A DNA stretch of 64,000 nt from Anabaena sp. PCC 7108 (GCF_000332135.1 NZ_KB235896.1:1213465-1277464), one strand, 5' to 3'. Positions 17,766-26,505 are shown, counted from the stretch's first letter. Numbers and translations: made by a program. Notes: generated by a model not told the origin, from the letters alone.

Positions 17766-18521
17766 ATGATTTGTAGCCGCCAACTAACAAAGTATCTGCG
17801 ATTCCCCACTTTATCAGTAATCTTAGCTGCTAATTTAGGAATCACAGCCATAGATGCACCGACTTTAGCCCAAACTACTACAGTTTCATCTGTCAAGAAC
17901 AGTGTTAACTTTACTTGCAACGACACTGAAGCAACAATCAAAGCGAAAAATGGAGCAAAGGTAACTATTGGCACAACAAATATATACATTGGTTATCAGC
18001 AAGTGTCATCTAATAACAAAGACCCTCGGATCATCCGTTTTGATAAAGGTGTGAAAAAATGGTGTCGCAGCGACTATGAAACCACTGGTGATGATGGTAG
18101 TGGTTATGGACTGCTTTCAAATGGAGGAAGTGTTTTATACGGTGTTTTCTCCTCCACTGGTAGCCAAACTGGAAATGATTTTCGGCGTTTTGCTACTGGA
18201 CGTTGGCTACCCAGCTATGGTAGTGGCGGCGGTGCAAAAGTAGCGGTTATAGCCCGAATTGATCCCGCCAATGGCAACGTAAATTATGCTACATTTCTCA
18301 CTGCCAAAAAGACTAGTGATGGTAACAGCAACTCTTTGACGGTGAAGTCACTGTCATGGAATGGCACAAAGTTGACTGTACAGTCAGATTCCTGGTGGAG
18401 TCCCCGTCGTCCTGATAAAAATGCCATGAATTGTTCTGGTTCTTCACCTTTCCCATATACAACAGTATTCACTAGTGACTTAAAAACAGTTAGTTCTGCC
18501 TCAGCAACTGGCTGTAGTTAA
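17766..18521 (+). CDS. secreted four-cysteine protein, tandem copy 1
   Basis: I do not recognise the family with certainty; it is vaguely like secreted cyanobacterial proteins of the COP23 kind. The start at the ATG of 17766 is chosen because an earlier ATG at 17754 is not conserved in the tandem copy. The 251 residues begin with a signal peptide (MICSRQLTKYLRFPTLSVILAA..., cleavage after APTLA). The mature part has four cysteines (FTC, KWC, NC, GC) conserved in both copies, compatible with two disulfides, and glycine-rich loops. Bases upstream and downstream are also duplicated. Confidence 0.75.
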   Translation: MICSRQLTKYLRFPTLSVILAANLGITAIDAPTLAQTTTVSSVKNSVNFTCNDTEATIKAKNGAKVTIGTTNIYIGYQQVSSNNKDPRIIRFDKGVKKWCRSDYETTGDDGSGYGLLSNGGSVLYGVFSSTGSQTGNDFRRFATGRWLPSYGSGGGAKVAVIARIDPANGNVNYATFLTAKKTSDGNSNSLTVKSLSWNGTKLTVQSDSWWSPRRPDKNAMNCSGSSPFPYTTVFTSDLKTVSSASATGCS

Positions 18522-18882
18522 TTACAGGTTTGTAGTGAGGGCTTCAGTCCTCTCTATCTCCTTTCAGAGACGCTTCGCTAACAAATAAGGGCTAAAACCG
18601 TTTTTTATAAAGATGCAATTTATCCGTTCTTGTCGAGTCGAGAATCCCTACCTATGGAACGTCTCTACAAGGGTTTAGACATCATCGAAAATCATTTTCA
18701 TACCTCAAATCAGTAACTCCATTATCAGTAATATCCCTGCTTTAGCTTCCATATCAAATCAGCCTGAATTATTAAAAACGGCAAAACTAGTAATTACACT
18801 CTATTAAAAATTAAACAATTATATACACAATAGGAGTTGCTATATACATAATAATGATAATTATCATCCGATAAAGAACCCA
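18522..18882. other. spacer between the tandem copies
   Basis: No gene was found. The first 80 bases match the sequence after copy 2 (AATTACAGGTTTG..., CTTCAGTCCTCTC..., GAGACGCTTCGCTAAC), and the last 150 match the sequence before copy 1. These similarities define a duplicated unit of about 1.1 kb. A half copy of the GAGACGTT palindrome lies near 18656. Confidence 0.65.
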
Positions 18883-19632
18883 ATGATTTGTAGCCACCAA
18901 CTAACAAAGTATCTGCGATTTCCGACTTTATCAGTAATATTAGCTGCTAATTTAGGAATCACAGCCATAGATGCACCAACTTTAGCCCAAACTACCACCG
19001 TTTCATCTGTCAAGAACAGTGTTAACTTTACTTGTAACGACACTGAAGCGACAATCAAAGCACAAAATGGAGCAAAGGTAACTAGTGGCACAACAACTAT
19101 GTACATTGGTTATCAGCAAGTGTCATCTGAGAAGAAAGACCCTCGGATCATCCGTTTTGATAATGGTGTGAAAACATGGTGTCGCAACAACTACGTAACC
19201 ACTGGTAATGGTGGTAGTGGTTATGGACTCCTCTGGGATGGGGTAAGTGTTTTATACGGTGTTTTCTCTTCCACTGGTAATAATTTTCAGAACTATACTA
19301 CTGGCTGGCTAACCAGCTATGGTAGTGGCGGCGGACCAAAAGTAGCTGTTATAGCCCGAATTAACCCCGCCAATGGCGATATACAAGATGCTACATTTCT
19401 CATTGCTAAAATTCTCAGTGGGGAAAGTAACAATTTAATTGTGAAGTCACTGTCATGGGATGACACAAATTTGACTTTGACTGTACAGTCAGATTCCTGG
19501 TGGCGTCCCCTTCGTCCTGATAAGAGTCCCATGAATTGTCCTGCTTCTTCATCTTTCCCTTTAACATATACAACAGTATTCACTAGTAACTTAAAAACTG
19601 TTAGTTCTGCCTCAGCAACTGGCTGTAGTTAA
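18883..19632 (+). CDS. secreted four-cysteine protein, tandem copy 2
   Basis: The 249-residue protein is a close paralogue of the gene 1117 bases upstream. The signal peptide is nearly identical, and the four cysteines and the YGVFSSTG and YGSGGG segments are kept. Differences concentrate in the middle (loss of a few residues after YGVFSSTGNN) and around 165-185. Both frames are intact, so selection has probably kept both. Function unknown; an exported protein is the only safe statement. Confidence 0.75.
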   Translation: MICSHQLTKYLRFPTLSVILAANLGITAIDAPTLAQTTTVSSVKNSVNFTCNDTEATIKAQNGAKVTSGTTTMYIGYQQVSSEKKDPRIIRFDNGVKTWCRNNYVTTGNGGSGYGLLWDGVSVLYGVFSSTGNNFQNYTTGWLTSYGSGGGPKVAVIARINPANGDIQDATFLIAKILSGESNNLIVKSLSWDDTNLTLTVQSDSWWRPLRPDKSPMNCPASSSFPLTYTTVFTSNLKTVSSASATGCS

Positions 19633-19891
19633 TTACAGGTTTGAAGTGAGGACTTCAGTCCTCTCTATCTCCTTTCAGAGACGCTTCGCTAACAAATAGG
19701 GAACAGGTGACAGTGCTAAAAGTCTTTTGGTGTCTAAGTTTTAGCATTGGTTGATGTCCTAACCGCCTTGTCCTTTGCTATACTAGTTTTTTCACCCCTA
19801 AAAAACTAACCCCTCCTCGCTGTTTTGAAGAAGGGATTGGTAAATCAGTAAATTGTTGGATTTGAAACTGTTAGGTAATTTCTACAAGTTA

Positions 19892-20875
19892 TTAATATCC
19901 GCCTTCTTCTTCGTACTCTGGTTGTCTTTCCTTCACCTTCTTAGGAATATTAACTGGCTGTGGTGCATCTTCCCAAGCGTCACCTTCGACATCGTCATAA
20001 TCGTCATAATCGTCGGTGTATGGCTTTTTGTAGGTTTGAGCTTTTAGTGGTTCTTGATATCTATCTTGACCACTTGCTTCACTCCAGTTATCCTCTTCAT
20101 CTTCTTCATATTGAATAGATTCGTATTGGCGTGCTTGCATTACCCGCCTTTGTGGTCTTTCTTCTTCTATATAGTCTTCAGTCCATTCCTCTTCTTCCCT
20201 CACTACTGGTTCAGGAGTGCGGAGTTTTGCTCTAGGAGGCTGTAATGGGACTCCACTAGGTAGTTGATTGGCTGGTGAAACTGTACGTGGTGCAGAATAG
20301 CCATACTCTTCTTCTGCATTTCTTTCCCAAGGTGCTTTACCAACTCCTAATCTTTCTAGGATACCGACTGTCAACTGGTTAACTCGTTCTTCAGCACCTT
20401 CAAAGACAATCAAGCGACTGGGGCCTGTACTGACAATTTCATCTATTGAGATTTCGTAGGTACTCAAAAATTGGTCAGGTATTTGAGGAACTCCCAAGGA
20501 AGCTATGACTATGGAGTAAATTTTTCCCGTTTCTCCATTAAATTTAAAGCCTCGCACCTTACCTAGTACTTCACCAGTTTCGGTGATAACTTCCCAGTTC
20601 ATCAAGTTGCTGAGGACTTCAACCTCAATATCTTCGATTACGTCTTCGTTATCAACGAGTATGACATCACCGATTTGATTGATATTATTGAGGTACATTT
20701 GGCGAGGCAGTCCAGAGATAGAGATCAGGCTGTCTCGTAAACCAAGTGCCACAACCTCTCTTTGATCAATGTCAATCCAGACTTGACTCACGATACCTAG
20801 CCGCTTGCCGTTGTCGCGGGTGATTACCTGAGTGTTTAATATATCGGAACGTCTAATAACTTGTTCAGAGGTCAT
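19892..20875 (-). CDS. PRC-barrel domain protein with acidic disordered tail
   Basis: The 327-residue protein has two PRC-barrel modules: residues about 5-80 (RRSDILNTQVITRDNGKRLGIVSQVWID) and about 90-165 (LMNWEVITETGEVLGKVRGFKFN). The last 130 residues are rich in acidic residues, proline and tyrosine (EEEWTEDYIEEE, DDYDDYDDVEGDAWED), predicted disordered. PRC-barrel proteins of this cyanobacterial type are soluble and are proposed to bind proteins or RNA; the precise role is unknown. Confidence 0.88.
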   Translation of the reverse strand: MTSEQVIRRSDILNTQVITRDNGKRLGIVSQVWIDIDQREVVALGLRDSLISISGLPRQMYLNNINQIGDVILVDNEDVIEDIEVEVLSNLMNWEVITETGEVLGKVRGFKFNGETGKIYSIVIASLGVPQIPDQFLSTYEISIDEIVSTGPSRLIVFEGAEERVNQLTVGILERLGVGKAPWERNAEEEYGYSAPRTVSPANQLPSGVPLQPPRAKLRTPEPVVREEEEWTEDYIEEERPQRRVMQARQYESIQYEEDEEDNWSEASGQDRYQEPLKAQTYKKPYTDDYDDYDDVEGDAWEDAPQPVNIPKKVKERQPEYEEEGGY

Positions 20876-21059
20876 TCTATAGGTCGTCCTGTTCGCTTAA
20901 CGTGCCGTAGGCAATCTCGAATCTGGTTTATACATATACTATTTTTAACAGAAACTCAAGTTTATATATTAACTCAAGTTGTTAATTATCTATTTTAGGC
21001 TGGTAATTGGTAATTGGTGATATCTTTATCTGTTGCCTGTCACCTGTCACTTTATTTAA

Positions 21060-21252
21060 TACCCAAAACTTGAGTATACGCTCCCCTGGCTTGAGTTACC
21101 CCTATTGTGCGTTGGGCTGATTCTATCATCGGCCGACGCAAGCTCACAACAATGAACTGCGCTTGTTGTGCCTGTTGTTTAACCATTCTAGCTAATCGTT
21201 CGACGTTTGCCCCATCTAAAAACATATCTCTTCGTCAAATGCGTAAAATGGG
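21060..21252 (-). pseudogene. decayed copy of the 3' end of smc (copy 1)
   Basis: On the minus strand this reads FDE, then after a one-base deletion [18 protein letters not shown], then the [20 protein letters not shown] and [15 protein letters not shown] segments of SMC. It is very similar to the end of the intact smc at 30062-30280. The match begins exactly where the intact gene ends, on the same strand, and stops near 21252. It cannot be functional. Plus-strand open frames over it are artefacts. Confidence 0.9.
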
Positions 21253-21367
21253 CTTAGGTGCGGCTGAAGGGGAAAGCGGATGTTTTTTTGTGGATGCTGA
21301 TGCTGCGATCGCCCCAGATGCCATTAATCGGGTAAAATTGCATTTGGCTGAATATGCAAATAATTGA
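21253..21367 (+). other. unidentified C-terminal coding remnant
   Basis: Just after the smc fragment, the plus strand reads a protein-like tail (GLGAAEGESGCFFVDADAAI, then APDAINRVKLHLAEYANN) ending in a stop at 21367. It looks like the end of a real protein cut at the junction, but I cannot name the family. It carries no start codon of its own. Confidence 0.3.
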
Positions 21368-21496
21368 TAAAAAATGGCATATCTTCCGATTTTATAACAA
21401 TTTTTGTTGTTTCGGCAGAAGATTACTTTCACTTTTGACTTCCCAAGAGAGTTATCTTCTTAATCGTTAATTGTGGATATTTTATTCTTAGAGAAT

Positions 21497-21607
21497 CGAG
21501 ATAATAACTGGTTGCCTACACCAGTAGAACAGGAAAAACAACGTGCAGATTTAGCCGAAGCAGAATTAGCTAAATGAAGACAGTTACTAGCAGAAAAAGA
21601 AGTTAAT
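21497..21607 (+). pseudogene. decayed 3' end of a Uma2-family gene
   Basis: The sequence matches the last 110 bases of the intact Uma2 gene at 29935-30047 (NNWLPTPVE, KQRADLAEA, LAK), with one in-frame TGA (AAATGAAGA versus AAATTAAGA). Both it and the smc fragment nearby derive from the locus now intact at 29.3-33.8 kb, which argues for a local duplication. Confidence 0.85.
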
Positions 21608-21953
21608 TTTTCGTTAGTGGCATGAATATTTCAACGGCTTCAAACGGTACAGATATTTTGTCTTCTTCTGTCCGTTCAATTAATCCCAGTTCTTCCAGGC
21701 GATTTACGTCTGTGTGTACGTTTGAATAGTTTCTTTCGGCTGTTTTTGCCAGCGCGTAAATACTGCATGGCTCTATTTTGCTTAAAGTATCAAGCAAATC
21801 AAGTCGAGCAGGCGTTAGCTCGCTAAAAAGTGATTTTGCAGATTCAAATGAAAGTCTAAAATTTACTGGCTTTCCAATTTCGGAGTCTTTAATTTGTTGA
21901 CGAGCGGCTCGGATTGCAGAACCACCTTTGGCTACTTCAATAATTGCTTTCAT
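21603..21953 (-). CDS. winged-helix antitoxin (TumA-like, HVO_A0114 family)
   Basis: The 116-residue protein has an N-terminal extension and a winged helix (residues about 50-110: LTPARLDLLDTLSKIEPCSIYALAKTAERNYSNVHTDVNRLEELGLIERTEEDKISVPF). This matches small DNA-binding antitoxins paired with TumE/DUF6516 toxins. It overlaps the end of a short upstream TumE-like frame by 17 bases, as expected for a toxin-antitoxin operon. Because the toxin frame is truncated, this may be an orphan antitoxin. Confidence 0.75.
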   Translation of the reverse strand: MKAIIEVAKGGSAIRAARQQIKDSEIGKPVNFRLSFESAKSLFSELTPARLDLLDTLSKIEPCSIYALAKTAERNYSNVHTDVNRLEELGLIERTEEDKISVPFEAVEIFMPLTKN

Positions 21954-22074
21954 GATTCACTCCAGGTTTCAATGTCTTTGGTGGTGTTGGCTCTGGTAAT
22001 TCCCATATAACAACCTCGACGATTGATCCGTCGTCATGAACTTCTTTTGCTTTGGCGATTAGAGTGGCCTTCAT
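21937..22074 (-). pseudogene. truncated TumE-like (DUF6516) toxin
   Basis: A 45-codon frame starts MKATLIAKAKEVHDDGSIVE and continues VVIWELPEPTPP, the characteristic N-terminus of TumE/DUF6516 toxins, which normally run to about 100-115 residues. After PTPPKTLKPGVN it ends at once. The central family block with its charged residues is missing, so the toxin is probably inactive. It precedes and overlaps the antitoxin gene. Confidence 0.6.
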
Positions 22075-22170
22075 ATATTGCATTGTAGCAATACATTTAA
22101 ATTCTGTCGAGTAGCAATATTATGGGACGAAGGATGGGCAAGCGATCGCCCTAAATTTTTTAAAATAGTA

Positions 22171-22256
22171 ACAGTAGGATGTGTTAGCGTAACGCATAAT
22201 AATTACAAATTAATCATAATTAAAAGCAAAAAGACGCTTTAAGTAACGCACCCTAC
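22171..22256. repeat. 86-bp repeat element, copy A
   Basis: It begins ACAGTAGGATGTGTTAGCG and ends AAGTAACGCACCCTAC. A closely similar element in the same orientation lies at 23076-23171. The two flank the Phd-PIN pair. Ends GTAGG/CCTAC are inverted repeats. Confidence 0.75.
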
Positions 22257-22362
22257 AAAATATACATCAACGATGGAAACTGCGATCTGCTTGCAGCAGC
22301 ACTTCTCTATCGCCCTACAGGGTATGTTAGAATGACCAGAGTTATTTCTCAAACAAAATGTA

Positions 22363-22614
22363 ATGCGACAAGTTTCAGTTTCAGAAGTAAAGGAAGATTT
22401 TGCTTACATTATGGATAGCGCCCAACAAGAACCCATTCTTGTAAAGGAACATGATCGCAATTATGTGGCTATTATTTCGATGAATGATTATGAGGATTTG
22501 GTAAAGATTAAAAATCTTCGTTTAAAAAATATATCGGCGGATTTAGGGGCTGAAGCTCAGGCAAATGGACTAACCTTAGAACTGTTAAACGAGATACTTA
22601 ACAGTGATGCTTAA
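22363..22614 (+). CDS. Phd/YefM-family antitoxin
   Basis: The 83-residue protein starts MRQVSVSEVKEDFAYIMDSA and continues EPILVKEHDRNYVAIISMNDYEDL, the typical Phd/YefM fold that binds the operator DNA, followed by a tail that should wrap the toxin. It overlaps the downstream PIN toxin gene by 11 bases. Such pairs are usually self-repressed. A repeat element precedes the module. Confidence 0.88.
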   Translation: MRQVSVSEVKEDFAYIMDSAQQEPILVKEHDRNYVAIISMNDYEDLVKIKNLRLKNISADLGAEAQANGLTLELLNEILNSDA

Positions 22615-23023
22615 TCGCTATGTTTTGGACGCTAATGTCTTGGTTAGTGCTGTTTTATCTCCTGGTTCTACTGCTAATCTAGCTTACCAAAAAGCTCTTG
22701 AGACTGGCATCTTATTGATTTCAGTTGAAACTTTTGCGGAGTGCGAAAGTGTGATATTTCGTTCTAAGTTTGATCGTTACATTTCTGTAGCACGTCGTCA
22801 AAAATTTTTAGCGGAATTTAGGGCAGCCGCCGAGTTAGTCTCGATTCTTGAGTTAATTAATGATTGTCGAGATACAAAGGATAACAAATATTTAGATGTA
22901 GCAATTAATGGTTCGGCAAATGTTTTAATTACAGGTGATCAAGATTTGTTGATTCTTCATCCTTATCGGAGAATATTACCAATTTTAAGTCCGTCGGATT
23001 TTGTTAGGGATGATGTTTACTGA
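22604..23023 (+). CDS. PIN-domain toxin (VapC-like)
   Basis: The 139-residue protein has the PIN ribonuclease acidic residues: D9 in YVLDANVLVSAVL, a glutamate in ISVETFAECESV, and the later aspartates in NDCRDTKDNKYLDVAING and ITGDQDLL. It is the COG1569-like type commonly paired with Phd-like antitoxins. It is read with an 11-base overlap after the antitoxin. It probably cleaves RNA when free of the antitoxin. Confidence 0.88.
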   Translation: MMLNRYVLDANVLVSAVLSPGSTANLAYQKALETGILLISVETFAECESVIFRSKFDRYISVARRQKFLAEFRAAAELVSILELINDCRDTKDNKYLDVAINGSANVLITGDQDLLILHPYRRILPILSPSDFVRDDVY

Positions 23024-23075
23024 AAAGTACCTTTAAAATTTTAACTTTTAGATGAATAGAATATGTAAATCAGCA

Positions 23076-23171
23076 ACAGTAGGATATGTTAGCGTAGCGT
23101 AACGTAACGCATAATTATTACAAATTCGTCATAATTAAAAGCAAAAAGGCGCGTTAAGTAACGCACCCTAC
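23076..23171. repeat. 96-bp repeat element, copy B
   Basis: It aligns with the copy at 22171-22256, with a small internal expansion of the GCGTAACGTAACG part. It has the same orientation and the same CCTAC end. Confidence 0.75.
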
Positions 23172-23330
23172 AGCGACTACAAAAGTTAACACCTGATACT
23201 GATCTTCCGTCGGTAATACCTCTACCGTTTGTAAAATTTGTTTAGATAAGGCAGACATACTAGTTATTCCTACAAAAGAAACGACCTTATAATTATGAAA
23301 AATAAGTAATTGGACAAAAATATTTACAGT

Positions 23331-23402
23331 CATTGCGAGCGAAGCGAAGCAATCCCAGCCCTTGCGATTGCGTCATTCCACTGCGTTCCATTCGCAATGA
23401 CA
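23331..23402. repeat. GTCATTGCGA palindromic repeat
   Basis: The left arm TCATTGCGAGCGAAGCGAAG and right arm ATTCGCAATGACA are partly complementary, with TTGCGATTGCG between. It is a widespread type of bacterial intergenic palindrome. Confidence 0.6.
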
Positions 23403-23658
23403 TTGTGTAATTAATTCTGTCCTAGTACTTATAACATTAACTTCTCCATTATGAAAGGCGAACTGCTTGCAGGGAGATCACACTGTAGGTTGAGTTAAGG
23501 AACGCAACCCAACCAGTTAAGCGAGAACAATGTTAATTAATTTTGGAAGGGAATATTGTTTGTGTGGAAATGTTGGGTTTCCTTTCGTCAACCCAACCTA
23601 CAAGATCGGCGATCGCACTAAATAATTATTCCTACTTTTCGAGTCTAAAATTTCATTT

Positions 23659-24495
23659 CTAGATTGTTTGAGAACTTGTCAAAACGGAAAAATTCTTTTC
23701 AGCATATTGAATAAATCTAAGCAAAAGGATCAGCGAAGTAAAAGCTTCTTCTTCTCCAATATTTAAACTTGCCCCATGAGCAGCATCATCTCGCCAATAC
23801 TTTAATAATTCACTATACTTACGAAAATCAGCTTTAATAAAACCATTAAGCTGACCAATAAGAATATTCTCAATTGTAGTTCTGCCTCGACTTGACTTGT
23901 ATTTGTCAAGAATATCTTGCTCATTTCCACTTTTCTTAATCGCAAGAGCTAGTAAGACTGATTCGTATGTTGCTCCACACATCACGCAACAAGCAAAATA
24001 GTTTTGTGAACGATAGCAACTCAGTGCTTCTTGGCTACGCGATTGATAACCCTGACCAAATAAATTATCTCGATCACTTAAAAGTTTAGAAAATCTTCCA
24101 TGTTCTGATGGTATACATTCATTTATTTCACACTTTGAGATCCATTTTTTTCCAAAGCTTGTAAGTAAAAATTTTGCACAAAAGTTTTTGGGATATTGAA
24201 GCTCTTCTTGATTGTTCAGAGGTGCAGGTCGAAGAATACCTCTTGAACAAAAATACCAAGCCGCATCATAGAAAGCTTCTACGCTAGTTTCAGTATCATA
24301 AAATGTGGGACAATAAACACCAGATTTAGTGTCCCACCCGTTAGGTTTGTGTTTTTCAAGATAATCTTCTATTACTTTATCTATGTTAATGACTTGATGA
24401 TTAGTGCTATTACGAGTTACCCAGCTTACAATTTGTTTACAAGCATCTTCCTCAGTGAAATTTTGTGTGATATCAGTAAGTTTAAGTTCATTCAT
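23659..24495 (-). CDS. hypothetical protein with C-terminal HEPN-like domain
   Basis: I do not recognise the full protein. From the ATG at 24495 it has 278 residues; a GTG 48 bases earlier would add a hydrophobic leader. Residues about 150-265 are helical, with a RSQNYFACCVMCGATYESVLLALA helix and later KYSELLKYWRDDAAHG. The R-x4-H motif (RDDAAH) and the helical layout are like HEPN/DUF4145 ribonuclease domains of defence and toxin genes. The N-terminal 130 residues have an aromatic-rich region without a known match. No MNT partner is adjacent. Convergent with the Phd-PIN module. Confidence 0.55.
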   Translation of the reverse strand: MNELKLTDITQNFTEEDACKQIVSWVTRNSTNHQVINIDKVIEDYLEKHKPNGWDTKSGVYCPTFYDTETSVEAFYDAAWYFCSRGILRPAPLNNQEELQYPKNFCAKFLLTSFGKKWISKCEINECIPSEHGRFSKLLSDRDNLFGQGYQSRSQEALSCYRSQNYFACCVMCGATYESVLLALAIKKSGNEQDILDKYKSSRGRTTIENILIGQLNGFIKADFRKYSELLKYWRDDAAHGASLNIGEEEAFTSLILLLRFIQYAEKNFSVLTSSQTI

Positions 24496-24694
24496 AAATA
24501 TCAATTTTATTGGGATGTAGGATTTCACAAGATATTTTTTCACATTTAACTGTGTTTTTGGCTAACTGTCAAGTTACTGCGATCACTTTCTTCTATGAAG
24601 TGAGATCGCCTCAACAATCTATCTTCTAAAGGGTTTGCGGTATTGCGATAGCGAAGCGCTCCGTAGGAATCGCTATTACTGTGAGTCATGATTT

Positions 24695-25114
24695 TTAGTT
24701 AATAGACATCAAATTCTCAAAAGGATGACGATTTTTCCAGCGGTAAGTATTAAAGTCCCGAAAATCAACAGATAGAATCCGCCCATGCCCCAAATGTTCG
24801 GCAAGAATAATCAATGAAGCGTCCGCTAAATCCATTGGCAGAGAACTATATTGATTCATCAATTCACTGATTCTTTTCCCATCTTGAACGTTGAGATCAA
24901 AAACCTCAAAAGCACCAATTTCTAGGCTATGAATAAACGTCTGTTGAGCATTTGTGCCTGTACGTTTCAAGAGAATATGACAAGTTTCCGTAATCACACA
25001 CCATGTTGTAACCAGAGGCTCATCAATCGTATCTAGAACTTCTTGAGCGAGAACATGATAATCATCACGGCGATTGATTAGTGCTATCCAAAAGCCAGAA
25101 TCAACGATGACCAT
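24695..25114 (-). CDS. PIN-domain toxin
   Basis: The start is placed at the ATG of 25114 (MVIVDSGFWIALINRRDDYH) because it fits the PIN N-terminus and gives a 14-base overlap with the antitoxin; a longer frame adds 25 residues without domain similarity. The 139-residue product has PIN acids D5, an E in VITETCHILLKR, D in MDLADASLIILAEH, and D in LSVDFRDFNTYR. It is a VapC-like ribonuclease. Confidence 0.88.
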   Translation of the reverse strand: MVIVDSGFWIALINRRDDYHVLAQEVLDTIDEPLVTTWCVITETCHILLKRTGTNAQQTFIHSLEIGAFEVFDLNVQDGKRISELMNQYSSLPMDLADASLIILAEHLGHGRILSVDFRDFNTYRWKNRHPFENLMSIN

Positions 25115-25379
25115 ATTTTTCGTTAAGACTTTCAGTGAGATATTGCTTGTAATTAACCGACAAATCAGAGTCCCCTTCAGCACAACCAATCAACCCTGAT
25201 TCTCTAAGGAGTTGCAAAGGTTTTACAGGGGATTCTTGATGTAATTTTTCATAATAAAGATCGATCGCCACTTTCATAATGTCAGACGCACCTTGATTTG
25301 TACGCTGGCGAATATAATTAAACTTACTAGCGCGATCGCTATCAAGCCTTGCATTAACTCTCATATTTTTGCTTGTCAT
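25101..25379 (-). CDS. ribbon-helix-helix antitoxin
   Basis: The ATG at 25379 (MTSKNMRVNARLD) is preferred to a TTG five codons earlier. The 92-residue protein has an RHH DNA-binding core (MRVNARLDSDRASKFNYIRQ, then GASDIMKVAIDLYYEKL) and a C-terminal part that should contact the toxin. Its stop overlaps the PIN gene start, which suggests a coupled two-gene module. Confidence 0.85.
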   Translation of the reverse strand: MTSKNMRVNARLDSDRASKFNYIRQRTNQGASDIMKVAIDLYYEKLHQESPVKPLQLLRESGLIGCAEGDSDLSVNYKQYLTESLNEKYGHR

Positions 25380-26154
25380 AACTCTGTATGACAATACTAT
25401 AGCTCAAAAAATTCAAAGTTAAATAGTTCTCAAATAGTTTCCTCATAGGGCGATAGCGTATTGCTAACCCAAGGCTAACGCCAACGCAAAGCGTCCCGGA
25501 GGGAACTAGCGCGACCTAGTAATCGCTATTCCTGTGAGTCGTTATTTCTAAGCGATACCTGCGGCGAGGGAAGCGATCGCTTGATGGTAGTTTGAATATC
25601 TGATCTTTAAGTTCTTGTAACCTATCTTCCGCACCCTCAACTGTCACAATCGGTTTTTACTCTTTTTTGTGATGATATGAGGATGTATTGTATACCACAT
25701 CTCAATGAATTAACGGATACATGATGTCGATAAGGCATAATTTATATCCAAAAATCAAGAGAGAATTAAGTGATAATACTATGTGACACCCCAGGGTGCG
25801 GAATGTGGGTTGTAACAACATAGATAGCTCCTATGTTTGAATGGTTGTCTAATATATGTTGTCTATTCAATATATTTAGGACTTACGCATTGACAAGATT
25901 CCTCAAATATGTAATATGAATTATATTTCTTGTAGGGTGCGTCAGACACGATATTTTCACAAAAAACAGATTCTCTCTATCTGACGCACCTTACTCAATA
26001 AGTTATTCCCAAAGGCGAAAACGACGCAATTTCGTTCATTCACATCATGGCAGATTCGTACAGTGCGTAAGTCCTAATATTATAAACAGTCTCGCTTTAT
26101 AAGTCTAATGTGATTGATCATCGATCACACTTAACACCAATAGGCGAACTCGCA
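25380..26154. other. 775-bp gene-free region
   Basis: No intact gene was found. Near 25440-25560 there are GCGATAGCG and AACGCAAAGCG palindromic scraps. At about 25570-25660 the minus strand reads an unbroken but stop-preceded segment (VTVEGAEDRLQELKDQIF), possibly a coding remnant. The right part is the 200-bp MITE-like element 25877-26076. Confidence 0.5.
25877..26076. repeat. 200-bp MITE-like element with AGGACTTACGCA ends
   Basis: Outer ends AGGACTTACGCA and TGCGTAAGTCCT are inverted repeats; inner arms are GTAGGGTGCGTCAGA and TCTGACGCACC. The first 50 bases match the copy at 7231-7280 closely (ATTGACAA...TTC.TCAAATATG). Noncoding. Confidence 0.8.
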
Positions 26155-26505
26155 CTAATGAATAATCAAACTATCTCTGGTCATTTCTAAAAAATCATAC
26201 GTCAAAAACAATTCTATTATTTGATTAATATTTTGTCGAAAAAGTTGTTCAATTTGTTTGTTACTAATATTACCTGTCGTTATTAGTAGTAGTTTGTAAG
26301 GCTCTTGTTTGATTAAAAAAGAATCTAAAAAATCTTTATCTTTGGTAATAACAATTCTCTGTTCCAGGATTGATAGTTTGTTGATTTCTGAATCTGGAGT
26401 TGCATTTTTTAAAGGAAGATTCTTAGTATGTATAACATCACAACCTAAGTTCTCTAATAAATTAGCAATTCGCATTGGTAATTGAGCATCAATCAAGAAT
26501 TTCAT
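26155..26505 (-). CDS. DUF5615 PIN-like toxin
   Basis: The 116-residue protein starts MKFLIDAQLPMRIANLLENLGCDVIH and continues with VITKDKDF and LLLITTGN, the DUF5615 pattern. These are PIN-like nucleases (Mut7-C related) paired with DUF433 proteins. Conserved acids are D6 and the DKDF aspartates. It overlaps the upstream DUF433 gene by four bases (ATGA). Confidence 0.88.
   Translation of the reverse strand: MKFLIDAQLPMRIANLLENLGCDVIHTKNLPLKNATPDSEINKLSILEQRIVITKDKDFLDSFLIKQEPYKLLLITTGNISNKQIEQLFRQNINQIIELFLTYDFLEMTRDSLIIH

Larger units (their letters stand above)
23024..23658. other. 635-bp repeat-rich intergenic region
   Basis: No gene was found. It contains the copy B element (23076-23171), a GTCATTGCGAGCGAAG palindromic repeat (about 23331-23402), and a GTAGGTTGAGTTAAGG...CAACCCAACCTAC inverted repeat (about 23483-23602). 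A stack of independent palindromic elements like this suggests repeated insertion next to the toxin gene. Confidence 0.7.

Noticed and set aside
21107-21367. 86-codon plus-strand frame near the smc fragment
   Set aside because: Its first 45 codons are the antisense of the decayed smc 3' end; only the last part looks protein-like and it has no own start.
25570-25660. Possible antitoxin remnant on the minus strand
   Set aside because: A short open stretch with helical character is present, but a stop precedes it and no family could be recognised.
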